This document shows, in pieces, positions 25,869 to 33,289 of a stretch of 54,033 nt of DNA. Numbering within the stretch: the stretch's first letter is position 1; every line of letters starts with the position of its first letter. The notes beneath the pieces were generated by a model. It saw nothing but the letters and a program-made list of their open reading frames with translations. It was not told the DNA's origin and did no database searches. The DNA is taken from contig JAJDXX010000164.1 in the NCBI GenBank assembly GCA_022823055.1, forward strand, positions 1 to 54,033, in the 5' to 3' direction. The position numbers were made by a program, and so were the translations under genes. This stretch comes from Candidatus Binatia bacterium. Lineage in GTDB: Bacteria > Desulfobacterota > Binatia > UBA9968 > JAJDTQ01.

Positions 25869-26933
25869 CTAGACTCGTCCGGCGATCTCCGGCGAATCCG
25901 CCGCGTAGCGGTAGGCGCGGAAGACGTAGTTGCCACCCCTGTAGCTCGGATGCTCCTCGGAGAAGTACGGCGAGACATACTCCCACACGATCTCGCCCAC
26001 CGGGGTGACCTCGAAGAACCGCCCCCAGACACCTTCGCAGATCAACGTGTTGCCCGAAGCGAGCCGCTGCGCGCCGCTGATGAACCAACTGAAGAAGGTC
26101 CCCGGCGGCGAGCCCTGGTACTGCCAGACGATCTCTCTGGTGGCGGGGTCCAGCTCGATGACGCGCGACCCCGCGCCCGGCCCGCCGTAGAGCACGTCGG
26201 CGCCGTTGGCGAAGAACAGCAGGTTGCCGTTGTCCAGCATGTGCACGTTGTGCTGCTGGCCGTAGGACCAGTCACAGTGTTCCCATTTGAACGTCTTGGT
26301 TTCCCGGTCGATGACCGCCATCAGGTGGTTGTAGCGGAAGTTCACCAGCAGGTCGCCGTTGTCCAGCGGCCACACGGAGTTGGCATGGCTGAACTCGACC
26401 CGCGCGCAGATCGGATTGATGGGATAGCGGTACATCTCCTCGGATGAGGCGGCCTCCCATTCCCATACCGCGTTGCCGTCACGGTCGATCTCGCGCAGCA
26501 CGTCGCCATAGATGCCGTCCGCGTGCTCGGTCCCCTCGCGCCCGCCCCGCACCCGCCGTGCCTGCTCCTCGGTGAGCAGCTTCCAGGAGGCGTAGACGGT
26601 GTTGCCGTTGGCGCGGCGCCGCTGGTCGTGGTGGTGGAACGGGTCCACGTGCTCCCAGACGATCTTCCCGTCCCAGTCGAGTTCCAGCATGTGTCCGGCC
26701 TTGCCGCGCAGGCCGCTCGGGCCGTCGGTGGTCTGAACCGCGGCCAGCAGGTTACCGTTGGGCAACAGGTAGGCGTACAGCCCGGCAAAGCCCGGCAGGC
26801 GCCATTCATGAACGACCCGGCCGTGCAAGTCGATCAGGTGTGTGGCCTTCCGGCCAAGGGGGCTGAAGATCGTGTAGCCCGGCGTTGCGCGGACCTCGTC
26901 GAAGATCGTGAGTCCGGTGACAAGGTGCCGCAT
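25869..26933 (-). CDS. Arylsulfotransferase-like beta-propeller protein
   Basis: A 354-residue protein with repeated blades of the ASST/arylsulfotransferase family: HLIDLHGRVVHEW, MLELDWDGKIVWEHV, EIDRDGNAVWEWEA, VIELDPATREIVWQYQG and FEVTPVGEIVWEYVSP. The histidine-rich HANSVWPLDNGDLLVNFR and QQHNVHMLDNGNLL segments match the family. There is no signal peptide, so it is probably cytoplasmic, unlike periplasmic bacterial ASST. The actual substrate is unknown. It lies 34 bases upstream of creatinase and 28 bases after the dienelactone hydrolase gene. Confidence 0.82.
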   Translation of the reverse strand: MRHLVTGLTIFDEVRATPGYTIFSPLGRKATHLIDLHGRVVHEWRLPGFAGLYAYLLPNGNLLAAVQTTDGPSGLRGKAGHMLELDWDGKIVWEHVDPFHHHDQRRRANGNTVYASWKLLTEEQARRVRGGREGTEHADGIYGDVLREIDRDGNAVWEWEAASSEEMYRYPINPICARVEFSHANSVWPLDNGDLLVNFRYNHLMAVIDRETKTFKWEHCDWSYGQQHNVHMLDNGNLLFFANGADVLYGGPGAGSRVIELDPATREIVWQYQGSPPGTFFSWFISGAQRLASGNTLICEGVWGRFFEVTPVGEIVWEYVSPYFSEEHPSYRGGNYVFRAYRYAADSPEIAGRV

Positions 26934-26961
26934 ACCCGCTCCGGAAACAGGCGTGGGAGGT

Positions 26962-27714
26962 TCAGTTTTCCGAGAACGTCAGGCCGTCGGCCTCGTGGTC
27001 GAGTTCCCGGGCCATGAAGTCCACCACCAGGGGGAAGGAAAGCTTGGCGGCGTGGGGATGATACCCCTCGGTGCCGGGGTCCACGAAGCCGTGGCCGCCG
27101 AAGGGGAAGAAATGCCACTCCAGCGGCTGCCCGTTGGCGAGGAAGCTCTCCCAAACCCGCTGCTGGATGGGCACGGTGGAGATGCGGTCGTCGACACCGT
27201 AGAGGATGATGGACGGACACTTGAACTTGCGCGCATTGTCGCAGGGATGAACCGGCCTGATCTCCGTGGCGGGTTCGTCCCGGATCGTCGGGTAGTAGCC
27301 GACGAAGGCCCGCACCTCGGGGGTCGCGGCGACGAAGTGGATGGCGATGCGCCCGCCCATGCAGTACCCGGACACGGCCACGCGGCCGGCGTCCACGTCG
27401 CTCCGCGAGGTGAGATAGTCCCAGCCCTGCCGGATGACCCGCACGAATTCCCCGTCCTTGGTGCGCGCCTGTATCTGCCGGCCCGTGTGGATGTGGGTCA
27501 CGTCGGGGTAGCCCAGCATCGAGTACAGATCCGGGATCACCACGGTGTAGCCCAAGTGGGCGAACTTCAGCGCCTCGATCTTGATGTAGTCGGTGACGCC
27601 GGTGTTCTGGTGCGTCATGAGCAGCGCCGGCCCCGGCGTGTCCCGCTCCGGTGCGGCCAGATAGCCGTAGACGCCGTCTCTTTCAGGCGTAAGGACGCGT
27701 TCGTGTACTTTCAT
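26962..27714 (-). CDS. Dienelactone hydrolase family protein
   Basis: A 250-residue alpha/beta hydrolase. The nucleophile is C118 in VSGYCMGG, the acid is in YGVDDRIS and the histidine is in FGGHGFVDPG, the Cys-Asp-His triad of dienelactone hydrolases. These open lactone or ester bonds in aromatic degradation and elsewhere; the substrate is not known. ATG 27714 is chosen; the frame upstream overlaps the tRNA and is not coding. First gene of the probable hydrolase-ASST-creatinase operon. Confidence 0.88.
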   Translation of the reverse strand: MKVHERVLTPERDGVYGYLAAPERDTPGPALLMTHQNTGVTDYIKIEALKFAHLGYTVVIPDLYSMLGYPDVTHIHTGRQIQARTKDGEFVRVIRQGWDYLTSRSDVDAGRVAVSGYCMGGRIAIHFVAATPEVRAFVGYYPTIRDEPATEIRPVHPCDNARKFKCPSIILYGVDDRISTVPIQQRVWESFLANGQPLEWHFFPFGGHGFVDPGTEGYHPHAAKLSFPLVVDFMARELDHEADGLTFSEN

Positions 27715-27764
27715 GGTATGACGTGCATGACGTGAGCGTGTGTGGTGTGGCCCGCGAAGCGGCG

Positions 27765-27841
27765 TGGATGCGGGGGGTGGATTTGAACCACCGACCTCAA
27801 GGTTATGAGCCTTGCGAGCTACCGGGCTGCTCCACCCCGCA
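27765..27841 (-). tRNA. Initiator tRNA-fMet (CAT anticodon)
   Basis: 77 nt with encoded CCA (27765-27767). The anticodon is CAU in loop CUCAUAA. The body matches E. coli tRNA-fMet closely, including the D-arm with A11:U24, which marks bacterial initiators. Two deviations are seen. Position 1 is U facing A72, instead of the C1xA72 mismatch. The anticodon stem has A29:U41 plus two G:C pairs instead of three G:C pairs. The T-arm is GGUGG-UUCAAAU-CCACC. Confidence 0.93.
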
Positions 27842-27900
27842 GGATAGTTTGTAGCCCTTGGGCAGGGTAGTGTCAACTGTGTGACGTGGGCTGGGCAGGC

Positions 27901-28395
27901 TCAGGCCTGCGGAAACTTCTCCTGGAGCTGCTTGAGCACGACATCGGGGACGAAGGCGGCGACGTCGCCGCCGAGCCCGCACACCTCCTTCACCAGCCGG
28001 GAGCTGATGTAGAAGGACGACTCGCTGGTCATCATGAAGAAGGTCTCGATGTTCGGCTTGAGCCGGCGATTCATGGTGGCCATCTGGAACTCGTACTCGA
28101 AGTCCGAGACGGCGCGCAGCCCCCGGATGACTACCTTGGCGGAGACCGCCTCGGCGTAGTCCACGAGCAGGCCCTGGAAGCTGTCCACGCGCACGCGCTC
28201 CTCGGACTCGAAGACCTTGCGCACGGTGGCCATGCGTTCCTCCACCGTGAACAGAGTGCGCCCCTTGTCCTGGTTGTACGCGATGGCGATGATCACCTGG
28301 TCGAAGATCCGGAGCGTCCGGCGTACCAGGTCGATGTGACCGTTGGTGATGGGGTCGAAGGACCCGGGATAGACCGCTATGCTGGTTTCCGCCAT
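27901..28395 (-). CDS. coaD: Phosphopantetheine adenylyltransferase
   Basis: A 164-residue nucleotidyltransferase making dephospho-CoA. The YPGSFDPITNGHIDLVRR N-terminus contains the (T/H)xGH motif. RGLRAVSDFEYEFQMATMNR and the C-terminal ISSRLVKEVCGLGGDV are typical. It lies 9 bases after rsmD, the common bacterial rsmD-coaD pair. Confidence 0.97.
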   Translation of the reverse strand: MAETSIAVYPGSFDPITNGHIDLVRRTLRIFDQVIIAIAYNQDKGRTLFTVEERMATVRKVFESEERVRVDSFQGLLVDYAEAVSAKVVIRGLRAVSDFEYEFQMATMNRRLKPNIETFFMMTSESSFYISSRLVKEVCGLGGDVAAFVPDVVLKQLQEKFPQA

Positions 28396-28404
28396 GTGAA
28401 GAAC

Positions 28405-28965
28405 CTAACCTTGGCTGTCGATCCCGAAGAAGGACAGCACCGTATCGCCGTATTGCCGGCGGTCCCGGCACGCCAGTGGACCGTATTGCTCTTCGACCCT
28501 CTCCCGCGGACTGTGCTCGGCCACGGCGACGCCCTCCGCCTGGAGGGTTCCGGCCCTTGCGACCGCGGCCAAAGTCTTTCCCACCCAACCGCCGTCATAG
28601 GGAGGGTCGAGAAAGATCGCGTCGTACGCCGCACCCTCGTCCGCCAGCCGGCTCAGCGCCTTCCCCACCGGGTGCTTCCAGATCCGCGCCCGGTCCGCGA
28701 AACCCAGCGCATCGACGTTGCGGCGGATCAGCTTCGCCGCCGCCTCCGATTCGTCCACCAGCAGCGCGGACTCCGCCCCCCGGCTGAGGGCCTCCAGGGA
28801 CAGGCTGCCGCTGCCGGCGAAGAGATCCAGCACCCGCATCCCGGCGAGATCCCGCGGCAGGATGTTGAACAGCGCCTCCCGCACCCGGTCGGCGGTCGGG
28901 CGGATGGCGCTTCCCTTGGGCGCCGCTATTCTTCTGCCGCGCGCGCTGCCGGCGATGATGCGCAC
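28405..28965 (-). CDS. rsmD: 16S rRNA (guanine966-N2)-methyltransferase
   Basis: A 186-residue SAM-dependent methyltransferase. MRIIAGSARGRRI and IRPTADRVREALFNIL mark the N-terminus. The SAM-binding motif is VLDLFAGSGSLSLEALSRGA and the catalytic motif is DPPYDGG. It is 6 bases after the MDR gene and is followed by coaD. Confidence 0.96.
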   Translation of the reverse strand: MRIIAGSARGRRIAAPKGSAIRPTADRVREALFNILPRDLAGMRVLDLFAGSGSLSLEALSRGAESALLVDESEAAAKLIRRNVDALGFADRARIWKHPVGKALSRLADEGAAYDAIFLDPPYDGGWVGKTLAAVARAGTLQAEGVAVAEHSPRERVEEQYGPLACRDRRQYGDTVLSFFGIDSQG

Positions 28966-28971
28966 AGGCCA

Positions 28972-30006
28972 CTACCCCGGCAACAGGATGATCTTGCCGA
29001 ACTGCTTTCCGGTCTCCAGCCGGGTCTGTGCCGCGGCCGCCTCGGCCAGGGGGAAGCTCCGGTCGATGACCGGCTCGACCTTCGCGGCTTCGACGAAGCG
29101 CAGCACCTGCTCGAACTCTTCGCGGCTTCCCAGGGTCGACCCGAAGATGCTCAGATGGTTCCAGAAGATCCGGCGGATGTCCGTAGGCGGGGTGGCGCCG
29201 GTGGTGGCGCCGCAGGTCACGAGCCGCCCTCCCTTGACGAGTGAGGCGAGGCTCTTGGCCCAGCTATCGCCGCCCACGCAGTCCACCACCACGTCCACGC
29301 CGCGCTTGCCGGTGACGTCGCGGATCTCGCGGGTGAAGTCGCGCTGGGTGTAGTTCAAGCCGTAGTCCGCGCCCAGGCAGCGCGCGCGCTCCAGCTTCTC
29401 GTCGCTGCTCGAGGTCACCGCCACCCATGCATTCATGGCCTTGGCGATCTGCAGCGCGGCAATGGCCACGCCGCCGCCGATGCCCAGGATCAGCACCTTT
29501 TCTCCGGGTGCGAGGCGCGCGTTGGTCACGAGCATGCGCCACACCGTCACGAACACCAGCGGGAACGCCGCGGCCTCCTCGAACCCGTAGCCCTCGGGGA
29601 TGGGAAAACAGTTGTCGCCGGGAATCGTCACGTATTCGGCGTACGATCCCTTCATGCCTTCGCCGAGAACGCGCAAGCGCACGCACATGAAGTCCCGGTC
29701 CGTGTAACAGAAGTCGCAGGCGCCGCACCCCACCGGAGGATAGATGCAGACGGCGTCGCCCTTCTTGCAGTGTGTCACCTCGTTGCCCACCTCCTCCACC
29801 ACTCCGGCCCCGTCGGCACCGAGGATGTGCGGGAACTCCACCTTCATCCCGGTCAACCCCTTGCGGTTCCACAGGTCGATGTGGTTCAGGGACGCCGCCC
29901 GCAGACCCACGATCACGTCCCGCGGCGAGCGCAACCGCGGATCCGGCGCGTCCTCGTAGCGCAGCTTGTCGGCGCCGCCGTGCTCGTAAATCTGTACCGC
30001 TTTCAA
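28972..30006 (-). CDS. MDR-family zinc-type dehydrogenase / quinone oxidoreductase
   Basis: A 344-residue medium-chain dehydrogenase/reductase. The structural-zinc cysteines are C94, C97, C100 and C108 (GCGACDFC...C). The nucleotide-binding motif is LILGIGGGVAIAALQIAK. The position that in alcohol dehydrogenase holds the catalytic zinc cysteine reads SLNHIDLW, so Asn replaces Cys. The enzyme may therefore reduce enones or quinones rather than oxidise alcohols through a catalytic zinc. No specific substrate can be assigned. Confidence 0.88.
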   Translation of the reverse strand: MKAVQIYEHGGADKLRYEDAPDPRLRSPRDVIVGLRAASLNHIDLWNRKGLTGMKVEFPHILGADGAGVVEEVGNEVTHCKKGDAVCIYPPVGCGACDFCYTDRDFMCVRLRVLGEGMKGSYAEYVTIPGDNCFPIPEGYGFEEAAAFPLVFVTVWRMLVTNARLAPGEKVLILGIGGGVAIAALQIAKAMNAWVAVTSSSDEKLERARCLGADYGLNYTQRDFTREIRDVTGKRGVDVVVDCVGGDSWAKSLASLVKGGRLVTCGATTGATPPTDIRRIFWNHLSIFGSTLGSREEFEQVLRFVEAAKVEPVIDRSFPLAEAAAAQTRLETGKQFGKIILLPG

Positions 30007-30058
30007 GGTGATGACCTCGGAAGAAGAATGCCCGGCCCCGAAGAGGTGCGCCGGGCCT

Positions 30059-30451
30059 TCACGCCGAAAAGGAGGTGCCGCACCCGCAGGTGCCGGTGGC
30101 GTTGGGGTTGGAGAAACGGAAGCTGGCGCCCTGAAGCTCGCTCACGTAGTCGATGACCGTTCCTTCGAGCTGCTGCAGGATGGGCTTCTCCACGAAGACC
30201 TGCAGGCCGTCCAGTTCGAGCACCATGTCGTCGGGCTTGGGGCCGTCGTCGAAGTCCAGCTTGTAGGAATAGCCGGAGCAGCCTCCGGGGGTGACGGACA
30301 CCCGCAGTCCCCGGCCGTCCAGATGTTCCCGCTCGCGAATCTTCTTTACGTGCGCGACGGCGGCGTCGGTCAAACGAAGAGCCTGTCCTTGACTGTCCAC
30401 AAGTCCGAATCTAAACAACGCCTCCGGCCAAGTCAAGATTCTCGCGCGCAT
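30059..30451 (-). CDS. A-type iron-sulfur carrier protein (IscA/ErpA family)
   Basis: A 130-residue Fe-S cluster assembly protein. The three conserved cysteines are C58 (TPGGCSGYSY) and C122/C124 (TCGCGTSF). The family core begins around LRLTDAAVAHVKKI. The first 17 residues are unusual and there is a GTG at 30400 that would give a normal-length protein, so the start is uncertain. It delivers clusters to apo-enzymes. No other isc or suf genes are visible nearby. Confidence 0.9.
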   Translation of the reverse strand: MRARILTWPEALFRFGLVDSQGQALRLTDAAVAHVKKIREREHLDGRGLRVSVTPGGCSGYSYKLDFDDGPKPDDMVLELDGLQVFVEKPILQQLEGTVIDYVSELQGASFRFSNPNATGTCGCGTSFSA

Positions 30452-30494
30452 ATCGTCCGCGCGACCTCCGCGAAGGCTCGGCAGTCACGCCCCG

Positions 30495-31928
30495 TCAGCC
30501 GGATTCCCGCCCACGCAAACCCGCAACGATCCTTGCGGGAAGGCCGCCGAAGCCGCCGTTGGACATTACCAGCACCACGTCGCCCGCGGCCGCATCGCGG
30601 ACCATCGCGGCCGCGATGTCGTCGACGCCCGGCAAGTAGGAAGCCGCTTCGTCCCCGCGGCAGTGGTTGATGCCGTCCACGAGTTCCGCGGGCGAGAGCC
30701 GCTGGTCTTCCGGGATCTTCTCCGGATGGTAGAGGTCGGGCAGGAGGACGCGGTCGGCCCGGGCCAGCGCCTCCGCGAACTCTTCCAGGAAAACGCGGCG
30801 CCGGCTGGTCTGGCTGCGGGGCTCGAACACCGCCCAGAGGCGGCGTCCCGGCCATGCCTCGCGTACCGCCGCGATGGTGTCGGCCACCGCGGTGGGATGG
30901 TGCGCGAAGTCGTCGATGACCAGGACCCCGGCGGCCTCGCCGGCGATCTCCTGCCGCCGCCTCACCCCCCGGAAGGACGCCAAGGCGGAGCGGATGCCGG
31001 ACGCGCTCAAGCCGATCTCCCGCGCCGTGGCGTAGACCGCCAGCGCGTTCTTGGCGTTGTGGCGCCCGATGAGGGGCAGCGCCACCGGACCTTCGGCATC
31101 GCCCTTGTAGCACGGCGTGAACACCGTGCGGCCCCCTTCCGTCCGGACGTCGCGCGCCTGCCAGTCCGCGGCACCGCTCAACCCATAGGAGAGAACCGGA
31201 CAGGCGGCGTCGCGGACGAGTTCCCGGGCATGGACGGCGTCGTCGCACACGAGCAGGCTGCCGCCCGCGGGGATGATCGCCACCAAGCGTCGGAAGGCGT
31301 CCTTCACGTGATCGAGGTCCCGGTAGATGTCCGCGTGGTCGAACTCGAGGCTCGTGAGGATCACTCGTTCCGGCTGGTAGTGAAGGAACTTGGGCCCCTT
31401 GTCGAAGAAGGCGCTGTCGTACTCGTCGCCCTCCATCACCACCCAGGACCCGTCGCCGGAGCGGAAGCCGCTGGCGAAGTTCACCGGGATGCCGCCGATG
31501 AAGAAGCTCGGGTCCAGCCCGGCGGCTACCAGCACCCAGGACATCAACGAAGTGGTGGTGGTCTTGCCGTGGGTGCCGGCCACCACCACCGAGCGCTTGC
31601 CGTCGACGAGGAACCGGCCCAGGGCCTGGGGCAGGGACACGTAGGGAATACCCTGGCGCAGCACCGCCTCCGCCTCGGGATTGCCCCGGGACACCGCGTT
31701 GCCGATGACCACCAGGTCGGGACGCTGGGCGACATGGGCCTCGCTGAAACCGGGCAGGATGTCGATGCCGATGCCTGCGAGGAACGTGCTCATGGGCGGG
31801 TAGACGTTCTCGTCCGAGCCGGTGACGCGAAAGCCCCGCTCGTGCAGCAGGCCGGCCAGGGAACCGGTGCCGACCCCGCAGATCGCGACGAAATGAACGT
31901 GTGCTCCAGGGCTCAGGCGGGGAATCAT
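30495..31928 (-). CDS. mpl: UDP-N-acetylmuramate:L-Ala-gamma-D-Glu-meso-DAP ligase
   Basis: A 477-residue Mur-ligase family enzyme that re-attaches recycled murein tripeptide to UDP-MurNAc. ATP-binding motif GTHGKTTTTS is at 118-127. Family features include ICGVGTGSLAG, VMEGDEYDSAFFDKGPKF and VIDDFAHHPTA, and the long LEFDHADIYRDLDHV segment is typical of Mpl. Its ATG overlaps the stop of the serine hydrolase gene (ATGA). With the upstream LD-carboxypeptidase gene this makes a murein-recycling operon. Confidence 0.94.
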   Translation of the reverse strand: MIPRLSPGAHVHFVAICGVGTGSLAGLLHERGFRVTGSDENVYPPMSTFLAGIGIDILPGFSEAHVAQRPDLVVIGNAVSRGNPEAEAVLRQGIPYVSLPQALGRFLVDGKRSVVVAGTHGKTTTTSLMSWVLVAAGLDPSFFIGGIPVNFASGFRSGDGSWVVMEGDEYDSAFFDKGPKFLHYQPERVILTSLEFDHADIYRDLDHVKDAFRRLVAIIPAGGSLLVCDDAVHARELVRDAACPVLSYGLSGAADWQARDVRTEGGRTVFTPCYKGDAEGPVALPLIGRHNAKNALAVYATAREIGLSASGIRSALASFRGVRRRQEIAGEAAGVLVIDDFAHHPTAVADTIAAVREAWPGRRLWAVFEPRSQTSRRRVFLEEFAEALARADRVLLPDLYHPEKIPEDQRLSPAELVDGINHCRGDEAASYLPGVDDIAAAMVRDAAAGDVVLVMSNGGFGGLPARIVAGLRGRESG

Positions 31929-33289
31929 GAAAACAGCGCGTCCATGGCCGCGTCGTGCACGCGCGGACGGAACTCCCAGATGGCTTCGTTGTCGCGCGAC
32001 GGGTGCACCCGGTTGGTGAGAAGGACGACGTGGACGTCGCGCTCCAGGTCCCACCACACGGAGGTACCGGTGAAGCCCAAGTGGCCAACGGTCTCGGGAG
32101 AAAAGTGGCGGCCGCTGGATGAACCCTCGGGTGAAGGCGTATCCCAGCCGAGCACGTGGGTCTGCCCGGACAAGGGCCGTTCCGCTTCCAGGAACTCGCG
32201 CACGATGGCGCCGGGGAGAAAATCCGGCTCGGCGTCTTCGCGGCAGCGCGCGAGAAAGCGCAGAAAACGATGTATGTCCGGAGCCGACGAGAATATGCCT
32301 GCGTGTCCCGCGACACCCCCCATGGCGTAAGCATTGTCGTCGTGGACCTCGCCGCAGAGTATCTTCCCACGCCAGGGGCAGTCCTCGGTGGCAGCCAGGG
32401 TGTGGATGGAGCCTGCCCCCGACCCGCGTGAATACGGGTTCAGATCCACGAAGAACGTCGACGAAAGCCCTAGGGGCCCGAAGATCTCACCATCGCAGAA
32501 CCGGTCCAGCCGTCTCCCGGTCAACCGCTCCACGGCCTCTCCCAGGAGGATGAACCCAAGGTCGCTGTAAAGGGCCTTTTCCCCCGGTGAGGCTTCCGGC
32601 GGCTCCGCATGGATTTGTGCAAAAACGCGGTCGCGCCCCGCATCCTCATTCCCGCACACCACCTCTCGGTCCGCCCCGCCCTTCTCTCCGTCATTCCCGC
32701 GGATCTCTCCGTCAGTGCCGCCCCTCACTCCGTCATTCCCGCGAAAGCGGGAATCCAGGGGTGGAGAGGGGTCACGCGACTCGACGACCTCACCCCGCTC
32801 CACCTGGATTCCCGCTTTCGCGGGAATGACGGAGTGAGAGGCGGCGCTGAGGGAGTGAGGGGTTCGTATGATAGGGAGAGGGACAGCTTCGTAGTACGGC
32901 TTCCACGCCGGAAGTCCGGACGTATGGTTCAGGAGCTGGCGGAACGTCGCCGCGGACTTGGGGCCTTCGCTGAACTCGGGAACGACGGCGCTCACCGGGT
33001 GGTCGAGAGCCACGCGCCCGTCCCGCGCCAGCAGCATCATGGCGGTGGTGGTGGCGATGGGTTTCGTGAGGGAGGCTACGTCGAACACGGTGTCGGGCAG
33101 CATCGGGAGACGCGTGGGGACCAGCGCCCTGTTGCCGTAGGCGCGGTGAAAGAGGATTTCCCGGCTGTTGCCCACCAGGACCACGACGCCGGCCGCAACC
33201 CCTTCGGAGACCCCTCGCCGGCAGGTCTGGTCGAGCGCGCGCCACGCCCGCGCGCCTTCCCGGTGCCCGACGTCGTGCGTCGCCCGCAT
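31925..33289 (-). CDS. Beta-lactamase-like serine hydrolase with in-frame repeat insertion
   Basis: A 454-residue class C/AmpH-type serine hydrolase. The SxxK nucleophile motif is S73-L-T-K76, the second motif is YSD at 241-243 and an HLGFTGTS segment serves as the third motif. Start 33289 overlaps the LD-carboxypeptidase stop by one base; no signal peptide is seen. Between KPYYEAV (about 130-136) and GRDRVFAQI (from 218) lie about 80 residues translated from a palindromic repeat (VIPAKAGIQ ... LDSRFRGNDG ... RGNDG). Family members lack this stretch as far as I know. Frame and catalytic motifs are intact, so the enzyme may still work. Such hydrolases cleave murein fragments or esters. Confidence 0.85.
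   Translation of the reverse strand: MRATHDVGHREGARAWRALDQTCRRGVSEGVAAGVVVLVGNSREILFHRAYGNRALVPTRLPMLPDTVFDVASLTKPIATTTAMMLLARDGRVALDHPVSAVVPEFSEGPKSAATFRQLLNHTSGLPAWKPYYEAVPLPIIRTPHSLSAASHSVIPAKAGIQVERGEVVESRDPSPPLDSRFRGNDGVRGGTDGEIRGNDGEKGGADREVVCGNEDAGRDRVFAQIHAEPPEASPGEKALYSDLGFILLGEAVERLTGRRLDRFCDGEIFGPLGLSSTFFVDLNPYSRGSGAGSIHTLAATEDCPWRGKILCGEVHDDNAYAMGGVAGHAGIFSSAPDIHRFLRFLARCREDAEPDFLPGAIVREFLEAERPLSGQTHVLGWDTPSPEGSSSGRHFSPETVGHLGFTGTSVWWDLERDVHVVLLTNRVHPSRDNEAIWEFRPRVHDAAMDALFS
32724..32838. repeat. Composite dRS3-like palindrome inside the serine hydrolase gene
   Basis: Arms 32724-32758 and 32804-32838 are perfect 35-bp inverted repeats of each other. Each arm contains its own 20-bp palindromic core (32735-32754 and 32808-32827; ATTCCC-N8-GGGAAT). 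Degenerate half units lie beside it at about 32643-32720 (three near-copies of TCATTCCCGC). All are read in frame by the host gene. Confidence 0.92.

Noticed and set aside
32643-32838. CRISPR-like array, because of repeated short units
   Set aside because: The units are palindromic, in mixed orientation, degenerate and not regularly spaced, and they lie in a coding frame.
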